From Pelodera strongyloides (taxonomy: Eukaryota; Nematoda; Chromadorea; Rhabditida; Rhabditidae), in assembly GCA_036852015.1 (NCBI GenBank), contig JAANDG010000047.1, forward strand, positions 1 to 64,000: 64,000 nucleotides of DNA, read 5' to 3'. A program made the position numbers and the translations under genes. Below the pieces are notes generated by a model. That model saw only the letters and a list, made by a program, of their open reading frames with translations. It made no database searches and was not told the origin of the DNA. Within the stretch, counting starts at the first letter, position 1. The number at the start of each line of letters is the position of its first letter. Below are positions 23,614-36,168 of this stretch, piece by piece.

Positions 23614-24129
23614 ATTGACCACGAGACAAGTTATGAACCTCTCACAACGTGCTTCATTTTGCAATCGAGGTACCAACTTACATTATACTCATTAATCAAT
23701 ATGCAAAGATAAAACTAGTGTCCGTAAGTGATTTTCCTCTTACGCCACTCGATTACGTAAAGTCGAGGGCAAGGTCGTATGCTAATGGAACGGTGCACTT
23801 TACTCGACATTTAGAAGATAATCCATAACAGACTACAGATACTAAAATTTGCATAATCACTACAATCACCTCAAGTCTCCCACGCATTACTACCTACGTA
23901 ATTACTATGAATAAGGATCAGGCCAGTCATATAGACAAATGAAATGGTTCTATTTAATATACAAACAATATTTTTTTATACAAATTCATCCAACCGTGAA
24001 TAAGATCATTTGAGCTGTTGTTTAGATTATGATGACTAAATGCAAATGCGACTATTCGAACGCAGCAAATAAATTATTAGAAATTTGTGTAGAACTATCA
24101 AAGTAGCAACACAGGAAAACAAATTAATT

Positions 24130-24316
24130 GCCGAAACCACAGAAAAACCGTCGTGGGCCTTTGCCGAAAAACCTATTGGTGACTAGTTCGTGTCCATTTG
24201 GTGACCATCTGATGACGGTTTTCGATAAAACTTGGTCACGAGTTGGCCACGAATTGGCCACCAAATGGGCAGGCCCACGAAAAACCAGCGAACCGTCACC
24301 AAATGGTTCATCCATT
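24130..24316. repeat. GC-richer imperfect foldback
   Basis: The outer arms pair GTCGTGGGCCT with AGGCCCACGA, and the inner arms pair CCATTTGGTGACC with GGCCACCAAATGG. Single copy. Confidence 0.5.
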
Positions 24317-24564
24317 TCCTATGAAGGCATTAAATAAACGAATATCAGTGCAAAAGGTGAAAACTCGGCGGAAAACTGAGACAACTTCACAAGCAACACA
24401 GAAAACTAGTTTCTGTCTATCGATATCAATCTACGCTCAGTTTATAAAACCCATAGCGCGGAGTTCATGCAAAGGATTTCCCACGGCTCGAGATCTGCGC
24501 GCAAAGCGCTCCGAAATAAGAGCCCGGACAAGGTCAGCGCGCCGGCAGCGCGCTACACAACAAA

Positions 24565-24964
24565 ATGGTCGTACCAGCCGCTAAGGGGAGAGGTAAGGCG
24601 CAAAGGTTAGGAGACCGGGACAGCACACCCAAATTTACCAGTCACCCGTAAACGAGAGCCGAAAAGATACACGAAAGATAACGAGTGAATGTAGATTTAT
24701 TTGGGGTAAATGACCTCCGTGAAGGCAAAAATGGCGGTAACGCAATACAGAAAAGGCAGTAAATTATGGCGAGAACGCTGGTAGATAAGGGTTCTGCATG
24801 GCTAAAACTAAGGGAACTCGGAATGTATAGTGTATAGCTAATCGTAATTTGATAAGCTAAACGCATTCAAAACTACAAATTAAAATCAATCGCCCTGTTT
24901 TTTTTAGACGACGCCAAAGAAACTGGTGTCGTTCATCGTTCATCGTGTATAGTTATTTGTTAAA
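24565..24964 (+). CDS. Doubtful two-exon mini-gene or 5' exon
   Basis: A GC-rich patch ends in ACAACAAAATGG (24565 ATG). It gives MVVPAAKGR, a good donor AG|GTAAGG at 24593, then TTTTTTTTAG|AC at 24908 in phase. The second block reads DDAKETGVVHRSSC and stops about 19 codons in, at TAA near 24963. The product of 27 residues matches nothing I know. It may be a true small gene, the first exon of an unrecognised gene, or chance. No downstream coding block supports it. Confidence 0.18.
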
Positions 24965-27140
24965 AAAGTATAATTAGTGTAATTGCTTGCAAGTATAGGG
25001 AAAAAATATAAACTTGATGTTTGCAAATATCTTTTCATACGATACTGTGAAGAAAAAGAGGTACTGTAGCAAACTAGCAAATCATGTGGAGTAAACCTAT
25101 TGTACATATCATGCGTTGCTAAAGCCACAGAACAGCTTTGCAAACAAAAACGCCACGTAGTGAAGCGGCAAAAATGCAACGTGGAAATGTATACTGGCGC
25201 GCGCGTCAAGCTATTATTGCCGAGTCAAAACTGCAATGATTCTACAAAAAAGGTGTGGCATTTATTATACGGCTGCGGCAAAAAAACGCCGCGTCAAAAC
25301 TGCTGACGTGGAATTATTGTGCCGAAGCGTACAAAAGTGGTCCGTTTTCTCTACTCCCGTTTGGCACCGTGTCGCACAATCGATCATTGGAAAATCGGGG
25401 AAAAGTTGTCAGAGAACAAGGAAATATAGCAGACAATGAAGAGATGCACGGCAAAAATGGTTATTGAAAGAGATACGATAAGCTGTCAAATTTTTTGCTG
25501 TGTACATTATAGGTGTGTGCATGTGTGTGTATGCTTATGTGTGTGCATGTCAGCATGTGTCAGTATGTATATGTGTGAATGTACGTATGTACGTGTATGT
25601 GCACATGTGTGCTTGTTTGTGTACATTTGGGACACAAAAATGAATATTAAAAAGAGATTATAATGTTTTGCATTCATATGTACACACTAACAGACATAAC
25701 AACGATGAGCTGTCTTGACATAAACCACTCTGTCGCCTATTAATGGACTTTTATACACAAAACAATGTTTGAGGAGCAGGAATATATTTAATGTTGTAGA
25801 TGATCATCACATTTAGAATAGTTAGCATATAGAAATTTGGTTCAGAAGGGAAAGATCCAAAGTTTGCATGTAAACCTCTCTGACAGAAACCCTGCGAAAA
25901 GTATTATTTAGGGGTCGCCTTGCGCGAGAAAGGCCTTCAAAAAATAAGAGCCAATTGACACCTTGGTATTGTGTCTACGGGATTAACCTCTGCAGACAAA
26001 TATACCACAATACCACTCAAAACTAGGGATTTAAAGCCCGGGCAAACTAGATAATCCAGTACGGATCTGGTGGCACTTACATACTACAAGTGCGACCTAA
26101 AAACCTTTGGGAGTGTAAATTTATTAACCAATAAATATCTGATAACCATGTATAACCCCCAATAAGCACTACGGTAACGGCTGGTACCATTTGCCACCGC
26201 CACGTAAACGCGGCGCGGTAATACCGGTATAATAAACGGGCAGCATGATATGAGAGGTCGTGGCACTGTCCACATTAATGTGTCGGCTTTACATCGCCGG
26301 ACAATTTTTATCGCTTTCATGTAAACAGTGATATATTATGTACACAATGGCAAACGATACTGTTTCAAGCTTGTTGTTTTAGATTTCACACAACATGGTA
26401 CTCAACAGGTACCGCAAGCTAAGCTACCACATATCTAACTTACACAAAAACCTAAAAGTGTATCGTGCATAGTTCTAATGAGTAATAGGCCTATTTAAGT
26501 GCCATGCCCAAAATACATGTAGTATACATATTTTTGTGTTTTCTACTAGCTAGTTCAATACACTAAGTACTAACCAACAATCTCCCGTCTCCCCTCCATA
26601 AGCATATCAAGTATTTGTGCCCACCTTCTATATTTGCATACGGTATCAATTTGTTTATATGGCATGCCTTGCCACAATCTCTCGCATTGTATACAAGTGG
26701 GGGGTATTGTGGGTATAGAGATACTTGACGCGCTTATAATTATAATCACTATCAAGGGGGTCAGTTGAGGTCATTCAGTAGGTAGATAGCAATAGAACAA
26801 GTGCAAAGAATATTCTTAATTAGGAATTACTTATAAGCTACTAGCTACAAGCAATTTGCCATCGGCAGTTCATCGACTAGTCTGCTCTACGCTCTGCGCA
26901 ACAAGTCATAAGCTCTGACTCTGACTGAACTAACTGAATTCTTAGATGATTTTTTTCGTCAGTTTCTCAACATTTCTGGTTAAGTTGCGCACAAAATTCA
27001 AACGACTTTGGGAAAATACTCCAAATCGAGCAACTGTCACACCAAATTTGTTTCAAGGAAATACCTCGCAAACCCAGAAAAGTCTAGAAAGTTTTGCGCA
27101 TATTGTTTTTTTTTACAAACTTGATGGTCCCGTACATCAC

Positions 27141-27322
27141 TTAAAGCGAAATACCGGCCGGTTTTTGAAACGCATTGCGTACACCTGCTTCTTATGCAGC
27201 ATATGCAAATGAGCAAAAATTAGAATAAAAACTAGACCCCAATTAGACCCCACGTTGCATAAATGCATAGGAATGCAAGTGCTTGAGATGCGTTTCAAAA
27301 ACCGGCCGGTATTTCGCTTTAA
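27141..27322. mobile_element. TTAA foldback, family A
   Basis: Both CCGGCCGG ends are intact and flanked by TTAA. Part of the interior has been replaced by a repeated AATTAGACCCC-like stretch. Confidence 0.92.
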
Positions 27323-27660
27323 CCAAATCTCTAAACAATAAATAACTCTGGACAAAATATGGCATCGATGACCAATGTATACTTAATTGGCCAATCAATT
27401 AATCAAACGAAGGCCGCTATCTATGAAAGTTGCGTAATTCGATAGAGAGAAAGATTGCCATTGCGGCATTTTTGGTTGAATGGCTGTTTGCAAACTGTTT
27501 TGCTGCCAATCAAGAGAAACATATTTGTAATTTATGTTACTGGAATAACTGCCATATGCATTTCATAGCATTCCTTCTCATGGCGGATCAAGTATTTTTT
27601 TAAACCACAAAAGTGTGTATTACCTTCCATAAAAGAGTAAGGACGAAAGAGAGAAGATTA

Positions 27661-27663
27661 AAA

Positions 27664-27718
<55 letters not shown>

Positions 27719-27780
27719 AAGAGAGAGAGAGAGAAAGAGAGAGACAGAGCGAGATATAAAGAGAGATAAATAGAGAGAAG
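27661..27780. repeat. (GA)n tract
   Basis: GAGA microsatellite with AAAGAGAGA interruptions. Confidence 0.93.
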
Positions 27781-28189
27781 TAGAGTAATGCAAAAAGAGA
27801 GTTCTCTCAGTCTGATACTTTCATACTTACCCAATGTGACAGTTTGCCCCTTTTGGTCTTTATGCAAATTTCCGACATCACCAGTAATCAGGGTGCAAAA
27901 TCTGCCCGTAGATCTGATCTCTATAGCTGCCCTAGTTCCGGCGGTCCGGTCTCACGGTCTCACACCTTTACTACCGTACCGAGCCCTTTTTTCAAAAGTG
28001 CCGCCAAAATCGACTCGGTGATTAATCTGGCAATTAAGCCATCAAAATATGCCATTGCACACAAACATTACGCAAGCAAATATTATTGTGGATGCATCAT
28101 CTTCTAGTTTAAAAAGTTGGGCTTAGATGGCAACATCATAATTCATAATTGCAGTGAACGTGTAATGTTTCGTTTCTCAACAATGAGTT

Positions 28190-28335
28190 GTGGGGTTTGC
28201 AAGTATGCTGAAAAGTTGCCGTATTTTGGAACTACATGAGAATATTTTTTTTCAATTTTTTTTTAGCATTATATATGCAGGTTTCCTGCAATATTGACAG
28301 ATTCACGGACATTTTTGGGATACTTGCAAACCCTA
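28190..28335. repeat. Family H foldback, copy 2
   Basis: Ends GTGGGGTTTGCAAGTATG and ATACTTGCAAACCCTA, with GCCGTATTTTGGAACTACAT inside. Shares ends and interior with 11195-11340 and 35493-35639. Confidence 0.82.
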
Positions 28336-28851
28336 TTAATTGTAAACCTTCGCGTATATTTTGAGCAAGTTAATCTAATGTAACATATTCAAAACAAAAG
28401 CTGCTCTCTTTCAATGTCGATCTCTATCCGTCTATCTCTCTTCCTGTCTCTCTCTCTCCCTCTCTCATTCCCTTCTCTCTAGATCTCTTTATCTCTCTCT
28501 CTCCGGATGGTACTGCATACAGTTATTATACAAAAAGCTTCCTCAATTACCAGGTGCGCAAATAATAAGCTGCACAAATCTATAACGCTTCACGAACCGA
28601 TTATTTCTATTTGTACAGATTCTGAACGCAGAAGGGATACCCACGATGGTTTGCGAGACTTAACGTATTTTATTCTTGTGGCGTGATGCTCGGTGATAGT
28701 ATAAGTTACTGTGACCTTACATATCTAACTCTACAGCTGGTCTTCGAGCTGCCACAGTAGTTTATAAACATTACGTCAAAATGTGTGCGGGTGAAAGAGA
28801 ATACGCAGTGTGTATATATCGTGATCGTAATCGATCTACTAACGGTGACTT

Positions 28852-29247
28852 TTAAAGGGACAGGCCCATCAAATTAAACCTATGTTTACGAGAAGTTCAT
28901 ACTGTTTACAAAGCATTTTTATTACAATATATACAAACCAAATTTCACCTGCATTCACCATGGGACACTTTTTTCCGATGCGCTCAACGTATATGTATAC
29001 CGTAAAGCTGCAGATTTCAAAGCTGTGTATGCAAATTTTGATCGCAGTCTAATTTTTCGATAAATTTGCATAGGCAGCTTGGAAATTTCCGTTTTACGGT
29101 ATACATATGCGTTGAGCGCATCGGAAAAAAGTTTCCCAGTGTGAATGAAGGTGAAATTTGGTTTGTATATATTGTAATAAAATTGCTTTATAATCATTAC
29201 GAGCGTATCGTAAATATAGGTTTACTTTGATGGGCCTGTCCCTTTAA
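28852..29247. mobile_element. TTAA foldback, family B (396 bp)
   Basis: Full-length with both TTAAAGGGACAGGCCCATCA-type ends. The centre diverges moderately from the 22577 and 43898 copies. Confidence 0.92.
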
Positions 29248-29657
29248 TAAACAATCAGTAAACAAATCAAGTTTGCGCATAGATATCTGAAGCAACACGT
29301 GGTCAGGCAATAGTAACTGGACTGGGCTAAGGAAATCGTAAATTCTGCTTGGGGCTACCAAACTATGGAGAGAATTTTACCAAGGCAAAGATATATAGGG
29401 AGACGTCGCAGTATTACAGGAGTGGATTGTTTGAGCTTGTTGCATTTGACAGTTTGATTTTGACTGACATAGTAAAAGGGTATGACTTATACATAGACTT
29501 TTCTAATAAGTTGTTCTCAAATTTTCCGCTAAACACTGTATTCTAAGTGAGTAGTGTAAACAAATGAACAAAACAATGTTCTGTGAAGAATTCCAACGTA
29601 AGGAGCTCACTTGGCAACTTGTTTGAAAGATATACAATAATTGAAAAAAGAAAAATG

Positions 29658-31602
29658 CTAAATAATAAACCTTCTCTGTATCTTCTCTCCATTCTCGGCC
29701 TCAACAACGATGACGGCCTCCTTGGTGTGCTGGTTCATGTAGACGCACTGCTGCTCGATGGAGAGCAGGATCGACAGCTGGGTCGGGGACACATTGGGCA
29801 CCTGAAAAGTCAATTAGTATAAAAATTTACACTGCTAAACACTCAATTTCCCTCAGGTAGGCCACTACGCAACCTTCGGGCTAATATAAAGGGTTGGTGA
29901 AACATTAAAAAGAACGCGTGAAGATTAAAAGTAGTACGAACAAATCACACTAGGTCCAACTTAATAAATGTGTGAGGTGTGTCAACCATACACTTGGTAA
30001 CGTAACAAATCTCAAACTTGCGTTTGCTTTCTACCTCCTTTTCAGGTTTATCTATGTATTCCTAACAAATACACATCGCTCACCTGCAGCAAAAAGGCGC
30101 GCGCGTCCATCACCGGCTGCATTTGCTGAAACAATCACTACATCAATCAATAAACATTTGTTCTAAAACTGATTGGTATACGTAAGTAACACTTACACGC
30201 GAATGATAAAGCTAAAGAGTACCGGGTTATATCAACCGAATGCGCAGAAACGGTGCACCGGGGTCCGGTTCATTTCTGTAGCCGAACGAACTGGCGTTTA
30301 AACCCAATTTTCTCGGGAAGCCGATTGATCTCCGCCGGTTTTACCCAGCTACCAATTTGTACATCTTTGGTGGGGTGGAACACGAGCATACATGAGAACA
30401 AAGTTCATGAGCGGCTTCATGGCAAGCACAGTACCTGCGTCTCACAATCGATCAGCTCATTGATACTGTACGTCTCGTCCGCGTAGTCAAAGAACGACCA
30501 CTCATTGGTATTTGGGTGCGCAATCATAACTTTCCAACCCTCGCGGGACAGCGAATTCAGGGTACATCCATAGCTGTCGGCATCTGAAACATTGGTACTA
30601 GCGCTGGTACGACAAGGATAGCGCTGGTACGACAAGGATAGCACTGGTACAACAAGGGTAACGCTGTTACGACAAGCGAATGCGCCCACATATTTTACAA
30701 GATAAAGGGAAATCTAATTCCAAGTTATCAAATCACCGTTGAGCAACCATTCATGCGCGGGTACTGAACCTGCGGCGTTTCTGGCGAATGACGCTCAACA
30801 CTACATCACCGACCGGTTAGTTTACCAATAAGCTACTCACCAGCGACGAGCACAATCCATCCCGGTTCATCATAAAACCCAGTCAACTTGCACATCTCAA
30901 TGCAAAGCCTTTCCACCATCGACACGGGAGAAGCGTGGTGGATGGCCACGTCCTAAACAAAGGATGTTTAAAGCGGTATGACAAGCGTTTTGTCAAGCAT
31001 ATGCTGGAAAATGTAGAATGTGTCTTCGTCTCCGTTCCTGTCCTTCCTCTCCTCTCCTATGCAGTATATCATACGAAGTTATACAGTACGCTTTAAAAAA
31101 ATCATACGCTTTAAAAACGTGATAACACATCATTGAAATGTACGGACACCGTCAGCTGATATATGGGTCAGCCGCCGGAATAAATTTAAGATTTATGAAA
31201 TTTTAATAAGAATAAGTGAAGCTAACCTTGACATTCTCGACAGTGCGAATCACTCCGGCATCAGTGGATCGCGCATCACAAAAGAACGACAAATACATAG
31301 AAGGGGAGCTTTTCTCGCGCATCTAAACAAATTTTTTAGTTGAACCCTCGAATAACAGTTTATTTAGCACATGCGTTTTCGGTCGCATAAAAAACTAGTC
31401 CACCACTGCGGACCCAATTTCTTCATGCTGCACACTGTATGTGTGCCACTTTTGCGCCATGCTTTCGCCGCTTTCCTTATTTAGCCCGACGTGCGTGCGG
31501 AACGAGCGCGGATATTACCTTTTCAATGAAGGCGTTGACCATGTCCTTGGGCACAGGTGCCGAGAAGTAGTTCCAAAAGGCGAGTACAGGGTTGCCATCC
31601 AT
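29658..31602 (-). CDS. NYN-domain (PIN-like RNase fold) protein with altered acidic residues
   Basis: Six minus-strand exons: 31602-31519, 31322-31227, 30952-30841, 30583-30435, 30125-30084 and 29801-29658 (TAG), giving 208 residues with consistent phases. A 3' splice acceptor TTTTCAG sits eight bases upstream of the ATG, compatible with trans-splicing. The fold signature is NYN as in MARF1/limkain-b1: a first strand VLAFWNYFSAPVP (family form is roughly VxVFWDxxNxPxP), a central helix VSMVERLCIEMCKL, then WIVLVADADSY followed by REGWKVMIAHP (family form SGDxDF...GxxVxxA). The first-strand Asp is Asn here and the DxxN asparagine is absent, while both Asp of ADAD remain. NYN proteins act on RNA; whether this one cleaves RNA is doubtful. 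The C-terminal ~60 residues (VSPTQLSILLSIEQQC) are not recognised. Confidence 0.78.
30598..30677. repeat. Tandem repeat, ~20-bp unit x4
   Basis: Four diverging units of AGCGCTGGTACGACAAGGAT type, in the intron between NYN exons 3 and 4. Confidence 0.85.
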
Positions 31603-31639
31603 TTGTTGAGCTGAAAATGTTTCATTATATATAGGCATT

Positions 31640-33716
31640 ATTTTTAGGCATATGCTTATTGTTAGTTACGCTCCGATCACCTGATATCCTCCCTGGGGAG
31701 ATCTAGACGGATCACCTCAACCTGGTTAAACAGTGTAGGTAAGTCTGAACTCTGAACCCTTAGGCTTAGGCCTTAGGAGCCAACAACCCCCTCATATCAG
31801 GCTTGGTATTAGCGGAAACTCGGAACGGCTAGCTAGTCTTCCAGAGCAGTAAGTCAACTTTCAAGGAAGGTTGGCTAGCTTTAGGCTTTAGTCCTTGGTG
31901 TCGTTCATACTCTGTCAATATTTCTGGAACCTTTTAACAAGTAAACTTACTTTTTGTCCCGCTCATCGCCGTCTAAGTAGGTGTGCGAGATGATCAAACC
32001 ACACTAAATTTTTGCTAAAATTTGCAAACGCACACCCAAATCCAGCACTCTTCTTTTTTTACATTTCAAATAATTTGAATATGCAGATGTCACTCTATGC
32101 GAATTTCCTTGCGCGCTAATGATACGTTTTGTGACTTTTTGATATTCAGAGTAGATCCGTTTATATTTAGTACTATGCAATGTTTCCGAATAGCTTTACT
32201 ATGGTTTACTATGGTTTACTTTACTACGAATAGCTTTACTTACGAATAGCTTTACTTTACTATTTACTATTTACTAATCCAGGGAATCACCGAAGGAGTC
32301 ATCAAAAATAGGGGTTAGCTGAAATGGGCCTGACCCTTTAAATCTTAATCATCAATAGTTCGTATCTTCAGGTCAATTGGCTTTTCGGTTGACATCACTT
32401 CACATATCAGCTACCACTATTACGTAGTGCCTGGAGCAGTAAGTGATCTAGTTATTTCACGCCCTGACGTATTGGTGCTTAAATCTTAATCATATGTTCA
32501 CAGTTGCAAATATTAACTATGCAATGTTTCCGAATACTTTACTATGGTAATTAATGCTGTATGAAACTAATCCAGGGAATCACGGAACGAAGGGCCAATC
32601 GGGAGAAAGATATCTTAAATTTGGTACCAATGTAAAAGTAGTTTTACCGCGGTAGCTGCATGTAAGTTACCCCAGTATACACTATACCACAAATACCACC
32701 TTCAGCTTCATGACCAACTCTGTTCACTACCATTAAAATTATTTGAATATGTAGCCTATTTCTGTTTATGTATAAGAATGCTCATTTGTTTGTATTTTAA
32801 TACAGAACCATGAAAAAAAATCAAACAATATTTATTACAAAAACAAACGGTAGTGACATAGGGCGTGTTAAATTCTGGGCACATTTTAAAGCGAAATGCT
32901 CGCCCCTTTGGAAAATTTGCATATGATAAGCAAATCCTGTGTATCCTATGCTAATTTTGTACGATCTTCCACGGCAATCGTACAAAATTAACATAGGATA
33001 CATAGGATTTGCTTATCATATGCAAATTTTCCAAAGAGGCTAGCATTTCGCTTTAATCAATACTGACGGAGGAGAATTATGAGCAAAGGTAAGACAAAGT
33101 TAGTTTTTGACGGATAGCAGTCCTTCAAAGTTAGATAAATTTAATCCTACAAGCTCAAAAACGCGAGCACCTCTTTTGGCAGTGTATTAAATTCTAAACA
33201 AATCTGTAAAAGTTGGGAAATAGTTCTTTAAACCAATTGATCGATAAATATAAAATTAAAAATATATAAGTAAAAGTAAAAGTAGTTGACTATATTAGGC
33301 AATGTTATTATGCAACCGGATGAGCGACATTAGGCAAAGCAAATTAATTAATTATCTTATAAGTAAAATTTTATCTGTTCCTACATATCATGACATTCAC
33401 AACTTATAACATTTATGAACAAAACGATCCGCTATAATATCAGTAAGAACAATAAATAAGTGAATTAATGATATTTTACAAGTCTCCGAACATTTGAAAT
33501 AAAATTAGTACACAAATGTGAAATTAATACTGAACGCATAAAAAGTAAACTAAAAGTGTGAAGTTAATAGCTATTTATGGAATTTATGGGTAATGTGCTT
33601 CAAAATAACTGAAACACGTGCGAGCAAAACGAGGATAAACTAAACATATACTGTGCACAAAAATAAAAGATAAAAGGATCTATACTAAAAAAGAGAGAAA
33701 AATATAAAAAATATTT
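31640..33716. other. Intergenic with local duplications
   Basis: TTTACTATGG/TTTACTACGAATAG micro-repeats lie at 32195-32275. A duplicated pair of motifs, GCAATGTTTCCGAATA and AATCCAGGGAATCAC, lies at ~32178-32293 and again at ~32521-32583. A solo family B right end (GGGCCTGACCCTTTAA) lies near 32326. No gene is seen. Confidence 0.5.
32886..33056. mobile_element. TTAA near-perfect palindrome, family C copy 1 (171 bp)
   Basis: Ends TTAAAGCGAAATGCT and inverse. The arms contain TTTGCATATGATAAGCAAAT and its complement, with a very short loop at CCACGG. It shares its first 12 bases with family A. Confidence 0.92.
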
Positions 33717-36132
33717 CTAACTTTTCGTCGCTTTCCACACCAACTTTTGACAACGAATGTATTCGGCGAAGTGGGCCGTGAGCTGAAAAATAAGAAAAAT
33801 ATTAGTACACAAAGATCGAAAATATTTTGCACCGCATCACAATACTTTTTTTTAAAGTAAAACGCGTGATTCACTAAGCTAAAAATCGTGTTATTTCAGA
33901 AAAAAATGTTCGGAAATTCCGCTAAACTAAAGAAATATCACAAGTAAACTTGTAAATTTGAACAGTAGCGCACACCTTGATTCTTGGGAGAGAAACTGTT
34001 CGGCCGCTGGCGCGCCACAGTGGGTAACTTTTTGGTCTCAGTTAGAGAATAATTCATTCGATAACTGATTAAGATAAATAAATCGTACCTGTTCGATATC
34101 ATTCTGATCCATACTGAATGTGATCCTCTCCTTGGGAGTCTCCTCCGGGTGAGCATCAGCTGGCAACTGCCGATCTACCGTAATCATGAAATCCGAGTGG
34201 AAAATACCGAACGACAGTAATCGATGGAAGGGGAACGAACGAAGAACTTCCTGCAATTAAGGTTTTTATTGATTAGAAAGTCCACTGAAAGCCTGTTATT
34301 TTATTTTGAATTTTGGAAACTTAAATTGGGCTTTTTCAGTTTCACTTTCACGCAATGACTGTTGAATGCAACCAAATACATTTAACTGAATACTATGTTC
34401 TACCATGCTACATTAAATTCATATTGGCAACTAAAAAATTGGGCATCTTGTCACAATTACATAAGTTAACTTCATACAGTACCGTAGGTAAATGTTAGAG
34501 GAGGCATCATTTTAACCCTACCATATGTTTCGCGTCCACAATATGTACTCCCGAATCGTGTAGTGCAATATAAACTCTCCGATCGTTATTCGTTCTCATA
34601 CCAGCCTCTTGTAAATGAGCACCAAATAATTGCCATTTACGCAAAACCTAAATTCCTCATCGATAAGCCTATCCATAAGAAATGCACGTCAACAAACCAA
34701 AGAGGCGAAACTACTTGTAGCTATGGCTATGTTTGTGTTTAGCCTTTTAGTGCGAAAATGTGAGTGACGTTATGATTGGTGTATGATGCATACAGTAGAA
34801 CTTTTTAGATTATATGTGTGCTAAAAAAATTACCTGTAAAATAACTCGTATGCAATCCGCTTCAGACATTCCCTCCATTTCTTGCCAGTGATTTTGGAGA
34901 CTAGTTCTGCAATATAATTTTTTTAATCAATTTTATGACAAATGGCTGAATCTAGGTCCAAAGTCGGCTTTTCTTTGCTTGCTCAAACCTATAATCAATG
35001 CGATCAACTAGGCAAACATAGCTATTTAGCTCACATTGTAATATCGATTTTCTAACCAAAATCAATTTCACGAAGAAATAAAAAATACCTCAACGTCCTC
35101 GGTGATGCCATTTCTGTCATTTTCTTTGGGTAAAATCTCGTGGTTATGAATTCAAATTGCTGATCCGATATAGCTGCGGCTAAGTCCCCAAAAGATAGCT
35201 GGGCGTACAACGCGCACAATCTATCGGCCAATTCTCCCGATACCGGAATACGGCCTTCAACGAGTTCTTCCGCCATCTTCCACACAAGAAAACTCTGAAA
35301 TTCAATATATAAAATTTATAAGAATATACTTATTATGTAAAGTTTGGAGATTGGGCGAAACTTTTTTTGTTTCTAATAATAAAAAAAACATGTGATGCCG
35401 GGCAAGAAAATAGCAAAACATTCACCAGTAAGACACGTATCTAACTTTTCAAGAGGAGTGAGGCTCTCGCATGTACTGATAATAAGCTTCTTATGGGGGT
35501 TTCCAAGTTTCCCAAAAATTCGGTGTGATTCTGTCAATACTACCGTAATGCACGAAATTTGCATATATAATACAAAAAAAAATATTCTCGTGTAGTTCCA
35601 AAATACTGTAAATTTTCACCATACTTGGAAACCCCATTATGCAAAAAAACCTATTATTAAACACGGAAAAGAACATAACACCATTACTTCTCTTGAGAAT
35701 GGATATATGGAGACTGAAACACTCTGTTTTGGGTTTTTCTATTGAAACATTGCACTGCCAACTGATTGCATTAACTATTTATTGAGACTGTTTTCAACTT
35801 GAATTTTCGATCGCTATATGCAGCCAAAGAACCTTACATATAATAAAATCAGCAAAGGAAATTAAAACAGTTCAAAAGGTGCAAGTTGCAATCGAGACTA
35901 AAATAAAACGAATGAACCTTTTCAATAGAAGTCTCTGTTGGTGCCAGATGCCTCCAATAGTGTCGTTGACGGAGCGACAGCTTCGCCATTCCCTCTGCGG
36001 CAATGCGCCCGCGTTGCGAATCACGCTGACGCTGCTCCCACACAGTCAAGCAATCGCAAACCTTAAAGGGATACAAACCATAAATTGTGCTTTCTTCCTC
36101 CTCTCTCTATCTTCTCTCTCTCTCTCACTCAC

Positions 36133-36168
<36 letters not shown>

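Larger units (their letters stand above)
19886..29657. other. Gene-poor interval, repeats only
   Basis: Nearly 10 kb without a supportable coding region. It should contain the missing 5' exon(s) of the zinc-finger gene, but no minus-strand ATG exon with the required phase stood out. It holds family A, B and H foldbacks, several GA tracts and two GC-richer patches (20050-20330, 24480-24600). Confidence 0.5.
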
